From HK1 sp965215295 (GTDB taxonomy: Bacteria > Pseudomonadota > Gammaproteobacteria > HK1): a DNA stretch of 64,000 nucleotides. Position numbers and translations under genes: made by a program. The stretch spans positions 3,844,001 to 3,908,000 of the forward strand of contig OZ244045.1 in the NCBI GenBank assembly GCA_965215295.1, given 5' to 3'. Below are positions 50,239 to 59,560 of the stretch, piece after piece. Numbering within the stretch: position 1 is the first letter of the stretch; every line of letters begins with the position of its first letter. The notes below the pieces were generated by a model that was not told the DNA's origin, did no database searches, and saw nothing but the letters and a program-made list of their open reading frames with translations.

Positions 50239-52893
50239 ATGGAATCCAGCATCTTCAGATTCGTGCTCAAGTACAGCATGCGCGAGCAGATCCTCCTGCT
50301 CGTGCTGACCGTCACCTCGTTCCCGTTCTTCTATCTCCTTCTCTACCTGCCGAAGGTGATCGTCAACGAGGCGATCGATACCGACGCTTCCGCGTTTCCG
50401 GTGGAAGTCCTCGGCCTCGAGCTCGGCCAGATCGAGTACCTCCTGGTGCTGTGCACGACGTTCCTCGGGCTCGTCCTCGTCAACGGCGGCTTCAAGTACT
50501 TCCTCAACGTGTACCGCGGGGTGGTCGGCGAACGCATGCTCCGGCGCCTGCGCTACGACCTCTTCGTCCGCCTGCTGCGCTTTCCGCTCCCCCGGTTCCG
50601 CCGCACGTCGCCGGGCGAGCTCGTCTCCACCATCGTCGCGGAGACCGATCCGCTCGGCGGCTACATCGGCGACTCGCTCGCCCTGCCCGCGTTCCAGGGC
50701 GGGATGCTCATCACCCTGCTGATCTTCATGTTCATCGAGGACCCCGTCCTCGGCGTCGCCGCCATCGCGCTGTATCCGGTGCAGATGTGGCTCATTCCCA
50801 AGCTGCAACGCAAGCTCAACGCGAAGAAGAAGGAGCGGATCAGGCTCGCGCGCGTCCTCTCCGAGCGGATCGGAGAGGTGGTGAGCGGGATTCGCGAGAT
50901 CCACACCCACGACACGTCCCGGCTCGAGCGCGCCGACTACACCGAGAGGGTCGGAACGATCTACGGGGTCCGGGTGCAGATCTACCGTCTCAAGTTCTTC
51001 ATCAAGTTCGTGAACAACTTCATCGCCCAGATCACGCCATTCTTCTTCTACTCGATCGGTGGCTACCTGGTGATCGAGGGCGATCTCACCTTCGGCTCCT
51101 TGGTGGCGGTGATCGCCGCCTACGAGAAGCTCGCCGATCCGTGGAAGGAGCTCCTCAACTTCTACCAGGTCAAGGAAGACGCGAAGGGCAAGTACGAGCT
51201 GCTCCTCGAGTCGTTCCAGGTACCCGGGATGCTCGACCAGGAGCAGATCGATGCGGAGCCGGAGGTACGGGTCCCGATCTCCGGCGCCCTGGTCGCCAGC
51301 AACCTCGATCTCAAGGAGGAGGACGAGAGCGAGACGACGTTCCCCGGCGGGCTCTCCCTCACCGCGGAGCTGCCCGCGAGCCTCGCGCTCGTGGGCGGCC
51401 AGGGCTGCGGCAGCGACCGTCTCGCCCACATCGTCGCCGGCCTCAGACGCCCGGGCACCGGGACGCTGCTGGCCGGCGGGGTGGATCTCCTCGCGTCCCC
51501 CGAGGCGGTGACCGGACGCCAGGCCGCCTACATCGGCCCCGAGACGAGCCTGTTCTCCGGCACCCTGCGCGACAACCTGCTCTACAGCCTGAAGCACCGC
51601 CCGCTGCGCGACGCCGCCTACGACGAGCCCGGCCGCGCGCAGTGGGAGCGGCTCCGCACCGAGGCGGCAAGGTCCGGGAACTCGCTGCACGACATTCGCG
51701 CGGACTGGCTCGACTACGAGGGCGCCGGCGTCGAGGACGCCGAGTCGATGAACGAGCGCGCCATCGAGGCGCTCTCCATCGCGGACATGGACGACGACAT
51801 CTACCAGCTCGGGCTGCAGTCGAACATCGACCCCGAGGCCGCTCCGGAGCTTGCCCGCGGGGTGCTGGAAGCGCGCAAGACGCTCCGCGCGAGGCTCGCG
51901 GACCTGCGCGTCGCGGACCTCGTGGACCCCTTCGACCGGGACGCCTACAACGTCAACATGACGGTGGCGGAGAACCTCCTCTTCGGTTCCCCGAGGGACC
52001 GGAGCTTCGACCCCGAGGATCTCGCGGGCAATACATACGTGCGCAAGGTGCTGGACGACGTCGGCCTGATGGACGACTTCCTGGACACCGGGCGGCAGGT
52101 CGCGAAGGTCATGGTCGATCTGTTCGCGGACGTTGCCCCGGGCAGCGAGCTGTTCGAGCAGTTCAGCTTCATCTCGGCGGAGGACCTGCCGGAGTTCCGC
52201 GCCCTGCTTGCCCGCACCGAGTCGGGTCGCGCCGACGACCTCGGCGACGACGATCGCACGATGTTCCTGTCGCTGACGTTCAAGATCGTGCCGGCGCGCC
52301 ATCGGCTCGGGCTGATCGACGAGCCGATGCAGGAACGCCTGGTCCTGGCGCGCCGCCGGTTCTCCGAAGGGCTCGGAGCCGACGAGACCCCCATCGAGTT
52401 CTTCGACTCCGAGCGCTACAACTCCTCGGTCTCGATCCTGGACAACATCCTCTTCGGCCGGCTCGCCTACGGGCGCCAGCGCAGCGCGACGCGCATCGGC
52501 GAGCTGATCGGGGAGGTGGTGGACGCACTCGGGCTGCGCCGCCCGATCATGGAGACCGGCCTCGACTATCCCGTCGGGATTGCCGGCTCGCGGCTGTCGT
52601 CGGTGCAGCGCCAGAAGCTGGCGATCGCGCGCGCGGTGCTGAAGCGCCCGGACGTGCTCGTGGTCGACCGCGCGACCGCGCCGCTCGATGGATCGTCGCA
52701 CACCCGGATTCTCGATAACTTGTTGAAAGAATTCGGATCCCGCACCTTGATCTGGGTGGTCCACCGTGCCAGTCTGGCGGAGCGTTTCGAGCGGACGATC
52801 GTGCTGGAGGGTGGCAAGGTGGTGGAGCAGGGTACGTACGCGGAGCTGAACCGGCCCGGCACCGTGCTCCATGAGATGGCGCGGGCCGGCTGA
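50239..52893 (+). CDS. ABC exporter-like protein with a degenerate, expanded ATPase domain
   Basis: 884 residues. Residues 1-320 form an ABC exporter membrane domain with TM helices near 17-40, 70-90, 150-190 and 250-285 and a coupling-helix-like RRTSPGELVSTIVAETDPLGGYIGDSL region. The nucleotide-binding domain is abnormal. Walker A reads GGQGCGSD (about 386-393; Lys and Ser/Thr missing). The LSGGQ signature is LSSVQ (about 783). Walker B ends VVDRATAPLD with Arg for the catalytic Glu. About 300 residues separate the two halves. The segment that follows a Q-loop recurs three times: TLRDNLLYS (442), TVAENLLFGS (574) and SILDNILFGR (731). ATP hydrolysis is doubtful. A CRP-like domain protein follows. 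Confidence 0.85.
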   Translation: MESSIFRFVLKYSMREQILLLVLTVTSFPFFYLLLYLPKVIVNEAIDTDASAFPVEVLGLELGQIEYLLVLCTTFLGLVLVNGGFKYFLNVYRGVVGERMLRRLRYDLFVRLLRFPLPRFRRTSPGELVSTIVAETDPLGGYIGDSLALPAFQGGMLITLLIFMFIEDPVLGVAAIALYPVQMWLIPKLQRKLNAKKKERIRLARVLSERIGEVVSGIREIHTHDTSRLERADYTERVGTIYGVRVQIYRLKFFIKFVNNFIAQITPFFFYSIGGYLVIEGDLTFGSLVAVIAAYEKLADPWKELLNFYQVKEDAKGKYELLLESFQVPGMLDQEQIDAEPEVRVPISGALVASNLDLKEEDESETTFPGGLSLTAELPASLALVGGQGCGSDRLAHIVAGLRRPGTGTLLAGGVDLLASPEAVTGRQAAYIGPETSLFSGTLRDNLLYSLKHRPLRDAAYDEPGRAQWERLRTEAARSGNSLHDIRADWLDYEGAGVEDAESMNERAIEALSIADMDDDIYQLGLQSNIDPEAAPELARGVLEARKTLRARLADLRVADLVDPFDRDAYNVNMTVAENLLFGSPRDRSFDPEDLAGNTYVRKVLDDVGLMDDFLDTGRQVAKVMVDLFADVAPGSELFEQFSFISAEDLPEFRALLARTESGRADDLGDDDRTMFLSLTFKIVPARHRLGLIDEPMQERLVLARRRFSEGLGADETPIEFFDSERYNSSVSILDNILFGRLAYGRQRSATRIGELIGEVVDALGLRRPIMETGLDYPVGIAGSRLSSVQRQKLAIARAVLKRPDVLVVDRATAPLDGSSHTRILDNLLKEFGSRTLIWVVHRASLAERFERTIVLEGGKVVEQGTYAELNRPGTVLHEMARAG

Positions 52894-52983
52894 CGCCGTT
52901 CGACGGGCCGGCGCATGCGTATTCGCGGAATTCGGCGCGCAACGTAGCGCCATGACACGACGCGGGAAGAGCGAAACCGGGGA

Positions 52984-53463
52984 ATGACGATGGACCTCGC
53001 GACAGAAGCCGAAATGCTTCACAAGGTGCCGATGTTCTCGAAGCTGGAGCTTTCGAAGCTCAGGCTGGTCGCATTCACGAGCGAGCTCTGCAAGTACGAG
53101 GATGGCGAGGTGCTCTTCGAGGCCGGCGACGCGCCGGACGGCGTCTACGTGATCATGGAGGGCGCGGTCGAGATCATCGCCGAGACCGAGGCGGGACCGT
53201 TCCTGGAGGGTGTACTCGGCCCGAACGAGCTGTTCGGAGAGCTCGGCGTTCTCACCAACGCGCCTCGTTCGGCTACTATCCGAACCCGGGATCGGCTCGT
53301 CGCGCTGCGCATCACCGGCGAGATGTTCCTCAAGCTGCTGGCGGAGAATCCGGAGGTCGCCCTCGACGTCATGCGCCAGTTGAGCGACAAGCTCGTACGC
53401 TCGCACGAGCAGTTCGTCGAGCTGCAGAAGCGGTTGCGGCAGCTCGGGCACGAGGACGCCTGA
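52984..53463 (+). CDS. cyclic nucleotide-binding domain protein (no DNA-binding domain)
   Basis: 159 residues. A single cNMP-binding barrel (residues 15-130) with GEVLFEAGDAPDGVYVIMEG and the phosphate-binding cassette FGELGVLTNAPRSATIRT, where Glu and Arg are the cyclic-nucleotide ligands. A C-terminal helix (VMRQLSDKLVRSHEQFVELQ) ends the protein; no helix-turn-helix follows, so it is not a Crp-type transcription factor. It probably acts by binding a partner, most likely the ABC-like protein encoded 90 bp upstream, in response to the cyclase at 54207. Confidence 0.9.
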   Translation: MTMDLATEAEMLHKVPMFSKLELSKLRLVAFTSELCKYEDGEVLFEAGDAPDGVYVIMEGAVEIIAETEAGPFLEGVLGPNELFGELGVLTNAPRSATIRTRDRLVALRITGEMFLKLLAENPEVALDVMRQLSDKLVRSHEQFVELQKRLRQLGHEDA

Positions 53464-53489
53464 GCCGGCTGGCGTGGTGGAGGCGGACG

Positions 53490-54125
53490 GTGGATCGACT
53501 GGACCGGCATCGATTCGAAGCGCTCTGGACCCGCCGCATCGGCGAGGGCGCCGGCGCGGTGTTCGAAGAGCTCGACGCGCTGTACCGCGAGCCGCATCGC
53601 CGCTACCACTCCGTCTCGCACATCGAACACTGCCTGCGCCAGTTCGACCTCGCCGCGGACCGGATGGACGAGCCCGACGCGGTCGAGATGGCGTTGTGGT
53701 TCCACGACGCGATCTACGAAATTCCGGAACGGGAGAACGAGCTCCGAAGCGCGGAGCTGTTCGCGGCGAGGGCCGGCGGGCGGGGCTCGGAGCAGTTCCG
53801 CTCCACGGTGCACCGGCTCATCATGGTCACCACCCACCTCGAGCCGCCCCCGCAGACCCTGGACGAGTCGTTCGTCGTCGACATCGACCTGTCGAGCTTC
53901 GGGCTGCCCTGGGAGGAGTTCATGCGCGACACCCGCGCGGTACGCGCGGAGTACCCGCACGTGCCGGATTCCGAGTTCCGTCCCCAGCAGAAGAAGTTCC
54001 TGGAATTCCTTGCCGCGCGCCCCGTGTTCTGCTTCACGGAGTTCTTCCGGCGCCGGCACGAGGCTCGGGCCCGGAAGAACATCGAGCGCCTGCACGCCAG
54101 GCTGGAGGCGGGGCAGGAGATGTAG
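53490..54125 (+). CDS. HD-superfamily metal-dependent hydrolase (COG4339-like)
   Basis: 211 residues from GTG 53490. An HD-type fold with H in RYHSVSHIEHCL, the HD pair in ALWFHDAIYE, ENELRSAELFA and a later VDIDLSSFGLP. The family is annotated as predicted phosphohydrolase without a proven substrate. Given its neighbours it may act on a nucleotide, but this is a guess. The gene's last 45 bases are duplicated 74 bp downstream. Confidence 0.85.
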   Translation: MDRLDRHRFEALWTRRIGEGAGAVFEELDALYREPHRRYHSVSHIEHCLRQFDLAADRMDEPDAVEMALWFHDAIYEIPERENELRSAELFAARAGGRGSEQFRSTVHRLIMVTTHLEPPPQTLDESFVVDIDLSSFGLPWEEFMRDTRAVRAEYPHVPDSEFRPQQKKFLEFLAARPVFCFTEFFRRRHEARARKNIERLHARLEAGQEM

Positions 54126-54199
54126 CGGTCGTCGAGCGCAGCATCCTCCGGCGCCTGGTACAGGTGCGCGCCAAGCTGGAGGCGGGGCGGGAGATGTAG
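54081..54199 (+). repeat. tandem duplication of the HD gene 3' end
   Basis: 54081-54125 and about 54150-54199 share GCCA(G/A)GCTGGAGGCGGGGC, GGAGATGTAG and weaker flanking matches. Each copy ends with the TAG stop. The period is 74 bp. Confidence 0.9.
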
Positions 54200-54206
54200 T
54201 GGCGAT

Positions 54207-55535
54207 CTACGCCGGCGAAGGTCCGGCGTCGAGCCGGTAGATGGTGACCGACCGGTTCCGCCCCCGCACCGTCACCGTGCCCAGCGCCTCGAACGCGAAG
54301 CGGTCGGGGCCGGCGAGCTCCCGGGTGCGTTCGGAGACGATGATCCGCGTCCCGTGGTCCTTGTTCAGCGCTTCGAGCCGGGCCGCGAGGTTCACGTCGT
54401 CGCCGTGCACGGTGTAGCCGAGCCGCTCCTCGGCGCCGACGAGGCCGCCGACCACCACCCCGGTGTTGATCCCGACCCTCGACGCGAGCCGCAGGCCGGA
54501 CCCGAAGGTGCGCGAGGCGAGGATGTGCTGGATCTCGACGGCGGCCCGCACCGCCGCCGCCGCGTGGTCGTCGAGCGCCTTCGGGAGGTTGAAGGTCGCG
54601 AGGATGGCGTCGCCCTGGTACTGGTTGATGACGCCTCCATGGCGAACGATCGGCTCGGTGACCGCCGAGAAGTACTCGTTCAGGGTGGCGATGAGCTCGA
54701 CCGGCGACATTCCCTCGCTGATCGAGGTGAACCCCTGGAGGTCGCTGAAGAAGATGGTCGTCTCGCGGACCTCGCCCGCGCCGGCTTCGATGCGGGTCTC
54801 CGAGGTCTTGATCTCCGCCGCCACCTCGCTCGGCACGAAGCGTGAGAGCTCGGCCGCGGCGGTGCTCTCGACGACCGAGCGCACCAGCAGGTCGCGGGCG
54901 CGGGTGATGGCGACCGCGAGGATCCCGGTGACGATCAGCACCGAGATGACCTTGTCGAACTCCGCCCCGAGCAGGATGCTGTTCGAGGTCATGTACTCCA
55001 CGTAGTCGCGCGTGATCATCGGGTCGTCCGGCACGATGCGCACCGCGTAGAGCACCATCAGCAGCCATCCGCCCGCCGCCACCGCGCCGGCGAGCAGCAC
55101 GTACCGCGCCTCGAACCGCAGCGCCCGCAGCGCGATGAAGATGAAGACGTAGAGCACGGTGGGCACCTTGAGGTAGAACGACGCGGGCTGGCCGTACTTG
55201 ACGTGGATGCTCCAGATCAGGGCGAGCAGCAGGAGCATGTCGACGATCACCGAGACGTACAGCAGCCAGGCCGGCAACGCGCGCCGGTGGGCGAGCGCCA
55301 CGCGCACGAGGGTGAAGAGCAGATAGGCGCCGAGTACCCAGGGTTCCGGCGCGAACACCGGGTCGGCGGTGTACGGCTTGGGGGAGAGCGCGTAGAGGAC
55401 CGAGAAGGTGACGACGATCGAGAGCTGGATCCAGCCGACCACGATCTCGCTCGACTCCTGCTGCCGCCGGATCGCGTCCCGCACCCGTCCCGGCAGGGAT
55501 GGGGCCTCCCGGCTCATCGGCAATCGCAGGCGCAT
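54207..55535 (-). CDS. membrane-bound class III adenylate/guanylate cyclase
   Basis: 442 residues from ATG 55535. The first 220 residues contain about six TM helices (VVGWIQLSIVVTFSVLYAL, then LGAYLLFTLVRVAL, WLLYVSVIVDMLLLLALIW and others), with no sensor domain that I can name. A HAMP-less linker leads to the catalytic domain at about 245-430. The two metal Asp are in TIFFSDLQGFTSI and INQYQGDAILATF; the substrate-selecting position lies in GYTVHGDDVNLAARLE (Asp favours ATP). It therefore should make cAMP. Convergent with the cNMP-binding/HD genes, which suggests one signalling unit. Confidence 0.92.
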   Translation of the reverse strand: MRLRLPMSREAPSLPGRVRDAIRRQQESSEIVVGWIQLSIVVTFSVLYALSPKPYTADPVFAPEPWVLGAYLLFTLVRVALAHRRALPAWLLYVSVIVDMLLLLALIWSIHVKYGQPASFYLKVPTVLYVFIFIALRALRFEARYVLLAGAVAAGGWLLMVLYAVRIVPDDPMITRDYVEYMTSNSILLGAEFDKVISVLIVTGILAVAITRARDLLVRSVVESTAAAELSRFVPSEVAAEIKTSETRIEAGAGEVRETTIFFSDLQGFTSISEGMSPVELIATLNEYFSAVTEPIVRHGGVINQYQGDAILATFNLPKALDDHAAAAVRAAVEIQHILASRTFGSGLRLASRVGINTGVVVGGLVGAEERLGYTVHGDDVNLAARLEALNKDHGTRIIVSERTRELAGPDRFAFEALGTVTVRGRNRSVTIYRLDAGPSPA

Positions 55536-55865
55536 GCTCGGTCCTCGTCGTGCTCGGCTCGTCGTGCTCGGGGAGCACCGTGCGTCCTCGGCGCCGAGGG
55601 CGCGGAGGTGCGACCCCGCGGCCGTGTCCCGTTCCCGTCCCGCGGAGGGCGCACGAAATCGTACTGTACCTGCCGCCGCTCCCGCCATCCGGGGGCCGCC
55701 GCGCCGGCCCGGAACCGTCGTCCGGTCCGGCGGTCTCCGGGACCGGTGCGAGAGCGGGGGATCGTCGCGCGACATGCCCGCGGGTTCCCGGACCGGTCCG
55801 CGAATTGCGGGTCCGGCCGGGTTTCGGCTAGGCTCGCGCGCCTTGGGGAACCGAGCGGGGCGGTC
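55536..55865. other. divergent spacer between cyclase and glycosyltransferase genes
   Basis: 330 bp with a short tandem repeat of CTCGTCGTGCTCGG near 55545-55575. Both flanking genes start outward from here, so their promoters should be in this interval, but I cannot mark boxes with confidence. Confidence 0.4.
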
Positions 55866-57098
55866 GTGATCGCGTCACCCAGACACGCCCGGGTGCTGGT
55901 CTACAGTCACGATTCCTTCGGGCTCGGACACCTGCGCCGGTGCCGGACCATCGCCCACGCGCTCGTTGCGCGCCGCAAGGCGCTGTCGGTCCTCATCCTG
56001 TCGGGCTCGCCGATCATCGGGAGCTTCGAGTTCCGGACCCGCGTCGACTTCGTGCGCGTCCCCGGCGTCATCAAGCTGCGGAACGGCGAGTACTCCTCGC
56101 TCAGCCTGCACATGGACATCGGGGAGGTGCTGCGGATGCGCGCCTCCATCATCCGGCACACCGCGGAGGTGTTCGCCCCCGACCTCTTCATCGTCGACAA
56201 GGAGCCCCTCGGGCTGCGCGGGGAGATCCAGGGCACGCTCGAGGCGCTCAAGGCGCGTGGCTCCCGCCTGGTGCTGGGGCTGCGCGACGTGATGGACGAT
56301 CCAGTCCTGCTCGCCGAGGAATGGGAGCGGAAGAACGCGATGTCGGCGCTCGAGGACCTCTACGACGACATCCTCGTCTACGGCCTGCCGCAGGTGTGCG
56401 ATCCGCTCGCGGGTCTCGGGCTTTCGGAGTCGGTCCGACAGAAGATGACCTACACCGGCTATCTCGAGAGCGTGCCGTCCGGCGAGCCGCCCGGGGTCCG
56501 CGCCGCGACCGCCCTGCCCGAGCCGTTCATCCTCGTGACCCCCGGCGGGGGCGGGGACGGCGAAGACCTCATCGACCGGGTCGTCGGCGCCTACGAGTCG
56601 GACCCGGGGCTGCCGCATCCCGCCCTGATCGTGTTCGGGCCCTTCATGCGGCCGCGGCGCCGGGAGCAGTTCCGCATGCGGATCGCGAGGCTCGACCGGG
56701 TGGAGGCGATCACCTTCGACGCGCGGTTCGAGAACCTCATGGCCCGCGCGGCCGGCGTGGTCGCGATGGGCGGGTACAACACGTTCTGCGAGATCCTCAC
56801 CTTCGACAAGCCGGCGGTCATCGTGCCGCGCCGCCGCCCGCGGCTCGAGCAGACCATCCGGGCGGCGCGCGCCGAGCAGCTCGGCCTGGTCCGGATGCTG
56901 GGCGACGAGCACGGCCGCGACCGTGGCGCGATGGTCGCGGCGTTGCGCGGGATCGGTTCGCAGCCGCGTCCGTCCGACGTCGTGGTGCCGGGCCTGCTCG
57001 AAGGCCTCGACAACATCCACCGTCTCGTCGAGCGCTGGCTCGATCCGCGCGGCGAGCGTCCCGGCGCCGTGCACGCCGCCGGCGGCGTCACGGGCTGA
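55866..57098 (+). CDS. MurG-like glycosyltransferase (COG4671 type)
   Basis: 410 residues from GTG 55866. N-terminal HARVLVYSHDSFGLGHLRRC is the acceptor-side loop of GT28/COG4671 proteins; the C-terminal half has FILVTPGGGGDG and the donor-binding ARAAGVVAMGGYNTFCEIL. Soluble or membrane-peripheral. The acceptor is unknown. It opens a run of same-strand glycan genes; the next starts 10 bp later. Confidence 0.88.
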   Translation: MIASPRHARVLVYSHDSFGLGHLRRCRTIAHALVARRKALSVLILSGSPIIGSFEFRTRVDFVRVPGVIKLRNGEYSSLSLHMDIGEVLRMRASIIRHTAEVFAPDLFIVDKEPLGLRGEIQGTLEALKARGSRLVLGLRDVMDDPVLLAEEWERKNAMSALEDLYDDILVYGLPQVCDPLAGLGLSESVRQKMTYTGYLESVPSGEPPGVRAATALPEPFILVTPGGGGDGEDLIDRVVGAYESDPGLPHPALIVFGPFMRPRRREQFRMRIARLDRVEAITFDARFENLMARAAGVVAMGGYNTFCEILTFDKPAVIVPRRRPRLEQTIRAARAEQLGLVRMLGDEHGRDRGAMVAALRGIGSQPRPSDVVVPGLLEGLDNIHRLVERWLDPRGERPGAVHAAGGVTG

Positions 57099-57107
57099 GC
57101 CTTCCCC

Positions 57108-58415
57108 ATGCGCCACCCGGTCGCGGTGGTCGTGAAGGGCTATCCGCGGCTGTCGGAGACCTTCGTCGCGCAGGAGATCCTCGCCCTGGAGCGCCGCGGG
57201 ATCGAGCTCGTCATCGTGTCGTTGCGGCGTCCGACGGATCGCTTCACCCACCTGATCCACACCGAGATCCGCTCCCCGGTGCTCTATCTGCCGGAGTACC
57301 TCCACGAGGCCCCGCGGCGGGTACTGCGTGCGTGGAAGACGGCGCGGCGGCTCCCCGGATACGCCCGCGCCCGCTCGGCGTGGCTCGCGGATCTGGCGCG
57401 CGACCGCACCCCCAACCGGGTGCGCCGCTTCGGCCAGGCGCTCGTGCTCGCGGCGGAGCGTAGCCGCGTCACGTCGATCCATGCGCACTTCCTGCATACC
57501 CCGTCGTCCGTCGCCCGCTACGCGAGCGCGATGCTCGGGATCGGATGGAGCTTCTCCGCCCACGCCAAGGACGTCTGGACGACGCCGGACTGGGAGATGC
57601 GGGAGAAGCTCGCGGACGCCCGTTTCGGGGTGACGTGCACGCGGACCAATCTCGACCACTTGGCGGCGCTCGCGCCGTCACCCGATACCGTGGAGCTGGT
57701 CTACCACGGCCTGGACCGCGGGCGGTTTCCGGCCGGCGTGGCGGAGCGGCCTTTCCGCGACGGCTCCGATCCCTCGGACCCGGTGAGGATCCTCTCGGTC
57801 GGACGCCTGGTGGAGAAGAAGGGATTCGACGACCTGCTCGGGGCGCTCGCGATGGCGCCGCCGGCACTCTCGTGGACGCTCGACGTCGTGGGAGGCGGCG
57901 CGCTGGAGGCGAAGTTGCGCCGGGACGCCGCGACGCTCGGCATCGGCGACCGGGTGCGGTGGCGCGGGAGCCTCCCGCACGACCGGGTCGTCGACCACTT
58001 CTCCGGTGCGGACCTGTTCGCCCTCGCGTCGCGGGTCGGCGCCGACGGCGACCGCGACGGGCTGCCGAACGTGCTGATGGAGGCCCAGCTCCTCGGCGCC
58101 GCGTGCGTGGCGACCCGGGTATCGGCGATGCCGGAGCTGATCGAACACGAGATCAACGGCCTGCTCGTGCCACCGCGCGACATCGGCGCGCTGGCCGCCG
58201 CGCTCGAACGCGCGATCCGCGATCCCGCGTTGCGCGGACGATTGGCGGAGGCGGGCCGACGGGTGGTGACGACGCGGTTCTCGTTCGAGGAAGGGGTCAC
58301 GAGGATCGCGGCGAAGCTGGAGGCCATGTCCGGACCGGCCTCGAAGCCCGGCCTCGCGGGGGATGCGGCGCCTCCCGGGCCCGCGGTCGTTCACGAGGCT
58401 GACAGGCCGGCGTGA
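57108..58415 (+). CDS. glycosyltransferase family 4 protein
   Basis: 435 residues. A GT-B enzyme with an N-terminal GYPRLSETFVAQEILALERRG, a central RILSVGRLVEKKGFDDLL and a C-terminal DGLPNVLMEAQLLGAACVAT followed by MPELIEHEINGLLVPP, the E-x7-E donor site of GT4. It is similar to colanic-acid type transferases. The GTG of the next gene overlaps its stop by 4 nt. Confidence 0.92.
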   Translation: MRHPVAVVVKGYPRLSETFVAQEILALERRGIELVIVSLRRPTDRFTHLIHTEIRSPVLYLPEYLHEAPRRVLRAWKTARRLPGYARARSAWLADLARDRTPNRVRRFGQALVLAAERSRVTSIHAHFLHTPSSVARYASAMLGIGWSFSAHAKDVWTTPDWEMREKLADARFGVTCTRTNLDHLAALAPSPDTVELVYHGLDRGRFPAGVAERPFRDGSDPSDPVRILSVGRLVEKKGFDDLLGALAMAPPALSWTLDVVGGGALEAKLRRDAATLGIGDRVRWRGSLPHDRVVDHFSGADLFALASRVGADGDRDGLPNVLMEAQLLGAACVATRVSAMPELIEHEINGLLVPPRDIGALAAALERAIRDPALRGRLAEAGRRVVTTRFSFEEGVTRIAAKLEAMSGPASKPGLAGDAAPPGPAVVHEADRPA

Positions 58416-59560
58416 GGATCGCCTTCTACGCACCGCTCAAGGCGCCGGATCACCCCACCGCGTCGGGCGATCGCCTCATTGCCGGGCTACTGGTGCGGGC
58501 GCTGGAGGAGGCCGGGCACGAGGTGGTGACGGCATCGCGGCTGAGGACGTTCGAAGGCGCCGGCGATCGGCTCCGGCAGCTCCGGATCGCCCGCGCCGCG
58601 CGGGCGCAGGCGACGCGGCTGGTGGAGGGCTGGAGCGGCTCGCCCCGGTCCCCCCGGTGCTGGTTCACCTATCACCTCTACCACAAGGCGCCGGATTGGA
58701 TCGGGCCGCGGGTGAGCGCCCGGCTCGGGATCCCCTACGTCGTCGCGGAGGCGTCGCATGCGCCGAAGCAGGCGCATGGCCCGTGGCGGCACGGCCATCG
58801 TGCGGTGGCGGTCGCGCTTGCGCGCGCCGACCGGCTGATCGCCCTCAATCCGGACGACGTGCCCGGCCTCGCGGGGCGGCTCGGCGAGGGAGCGCCGATT
58901 CGCCGGCTCGCGCCCTTTCTGGACACCGGCGCCTGTGCGCCCCGCGGCGAGCGTTCGCGCCGCCGCGCCCGCGTCGCTCGCCTCGTGTGCGCCGATCCTT
59001 CGGTTCCCTTCCTGGCTTGTGTGGCGATGATGCGTCCCGGACGCAAGGCGGAGTCGTTCAGGCTGCTCGCCCGTGCTCTCGAACGCATGACGCACGTGCC
59101 GTGGCATCTGCTGGTGGTGGGCGGCGGTACCGCCCGTGGCGAGGTGGAAGCCGCGTTCGCGAAGCTCCGCGCGGCCGGGCGCGTCGCCTTTCTCGGGCCG
59201 CGCTCGCCGCCGGCCCTGTACGGGATCGTCGGCGCCTGCGATCTCTTCGTGTGGCCCGCCCTTGGGGAGCCGCTCGGCATGGCGATGCTCGAAGCCCAGG
59301 CGTTGGGGGTCCCGGTGATCGCGGGTGACGCGCGCGGAGTCGGGACCGTGGTCGGCCATGGCGCCGGGGGGTGGCTCGTCCCCGAGGGCGACGCCGCGGC
59401 GTTCGCGGACGCGGTGGCCCGGGCGCTGGCCGATCCCGTTGCGCTGGCCGCGGCCGGACAGGCGGCTCGGGCCCGCGTGCACGCCGAGCACGGACTCGCG
59501 GCGGCCGCCCGCGCCCTCGACCGGTGGCTCGGCGAGGCGGTGGCGGAGCATGGAAGATGA
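58412..59560 (+). CDS. glycosyltransferase family 4 protein
   Basis: 382 residues from GTG 58412. Same fold as the previous gene but divergent in sequence: APLKAPDHPTASGDRLIAGLLV at the N-terminus, FLACVAMMRPGRKAESFRLL at the domain boundary, and LGEPLGMAMLEAQALGVPVIAG with the E-x7 site. Its TGA forms ATGA with the first, broken copy of the phosphatase start, which records the original coupled arrangement. Confidence 0.92.
   Translation: MRIAFYAPLKAPDHPTASGDRLIAGLLVRALEEAGHEVVTASRLRTFEGAGDRLRQLRIARAARAQATRLVEGWSGSPRSPRCWFTYHLYHKAPDWIGPRVSARLGIPYVVAEASHAPKQAHGPWRHGHRAVAVALARADRLIALNPDDVPGLAGRLGEGAPIRRLAPFLDTGACAPRGERSRRRARVARLVCADPSVPFLACVAMMRPGRKAESFRLLARALERMTHVPWHLLVVGGGTARGEVEAAFAKLRAAGRVAFLGPRSPPALYGIVGACDLFVWPALGEPLGMAMLEAQALGVPVIAGDARGVGTVVGHGAGGWLVPEGDAAAFADAVARALADPVALAAAGQAARARVHAEHGLAAAARALDRWLGEAVAEHGR

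Noticed and set aside
50197..53451. A 1084-residue open frame on the minus strand across the ABC-like and cNMP-binding genes
   Set aside because: Mirror frame of two well-supported plus-strand genes in G+C-rich DNA; no domain, charged low-complexity composition.
54034..55578. 514-residue alternative minus-strand frame over the cyclase gene
   Set aside because: The 54207-55535 frame carries all cyclase motifs and TM helices; the other is Arg/Ala-rich.
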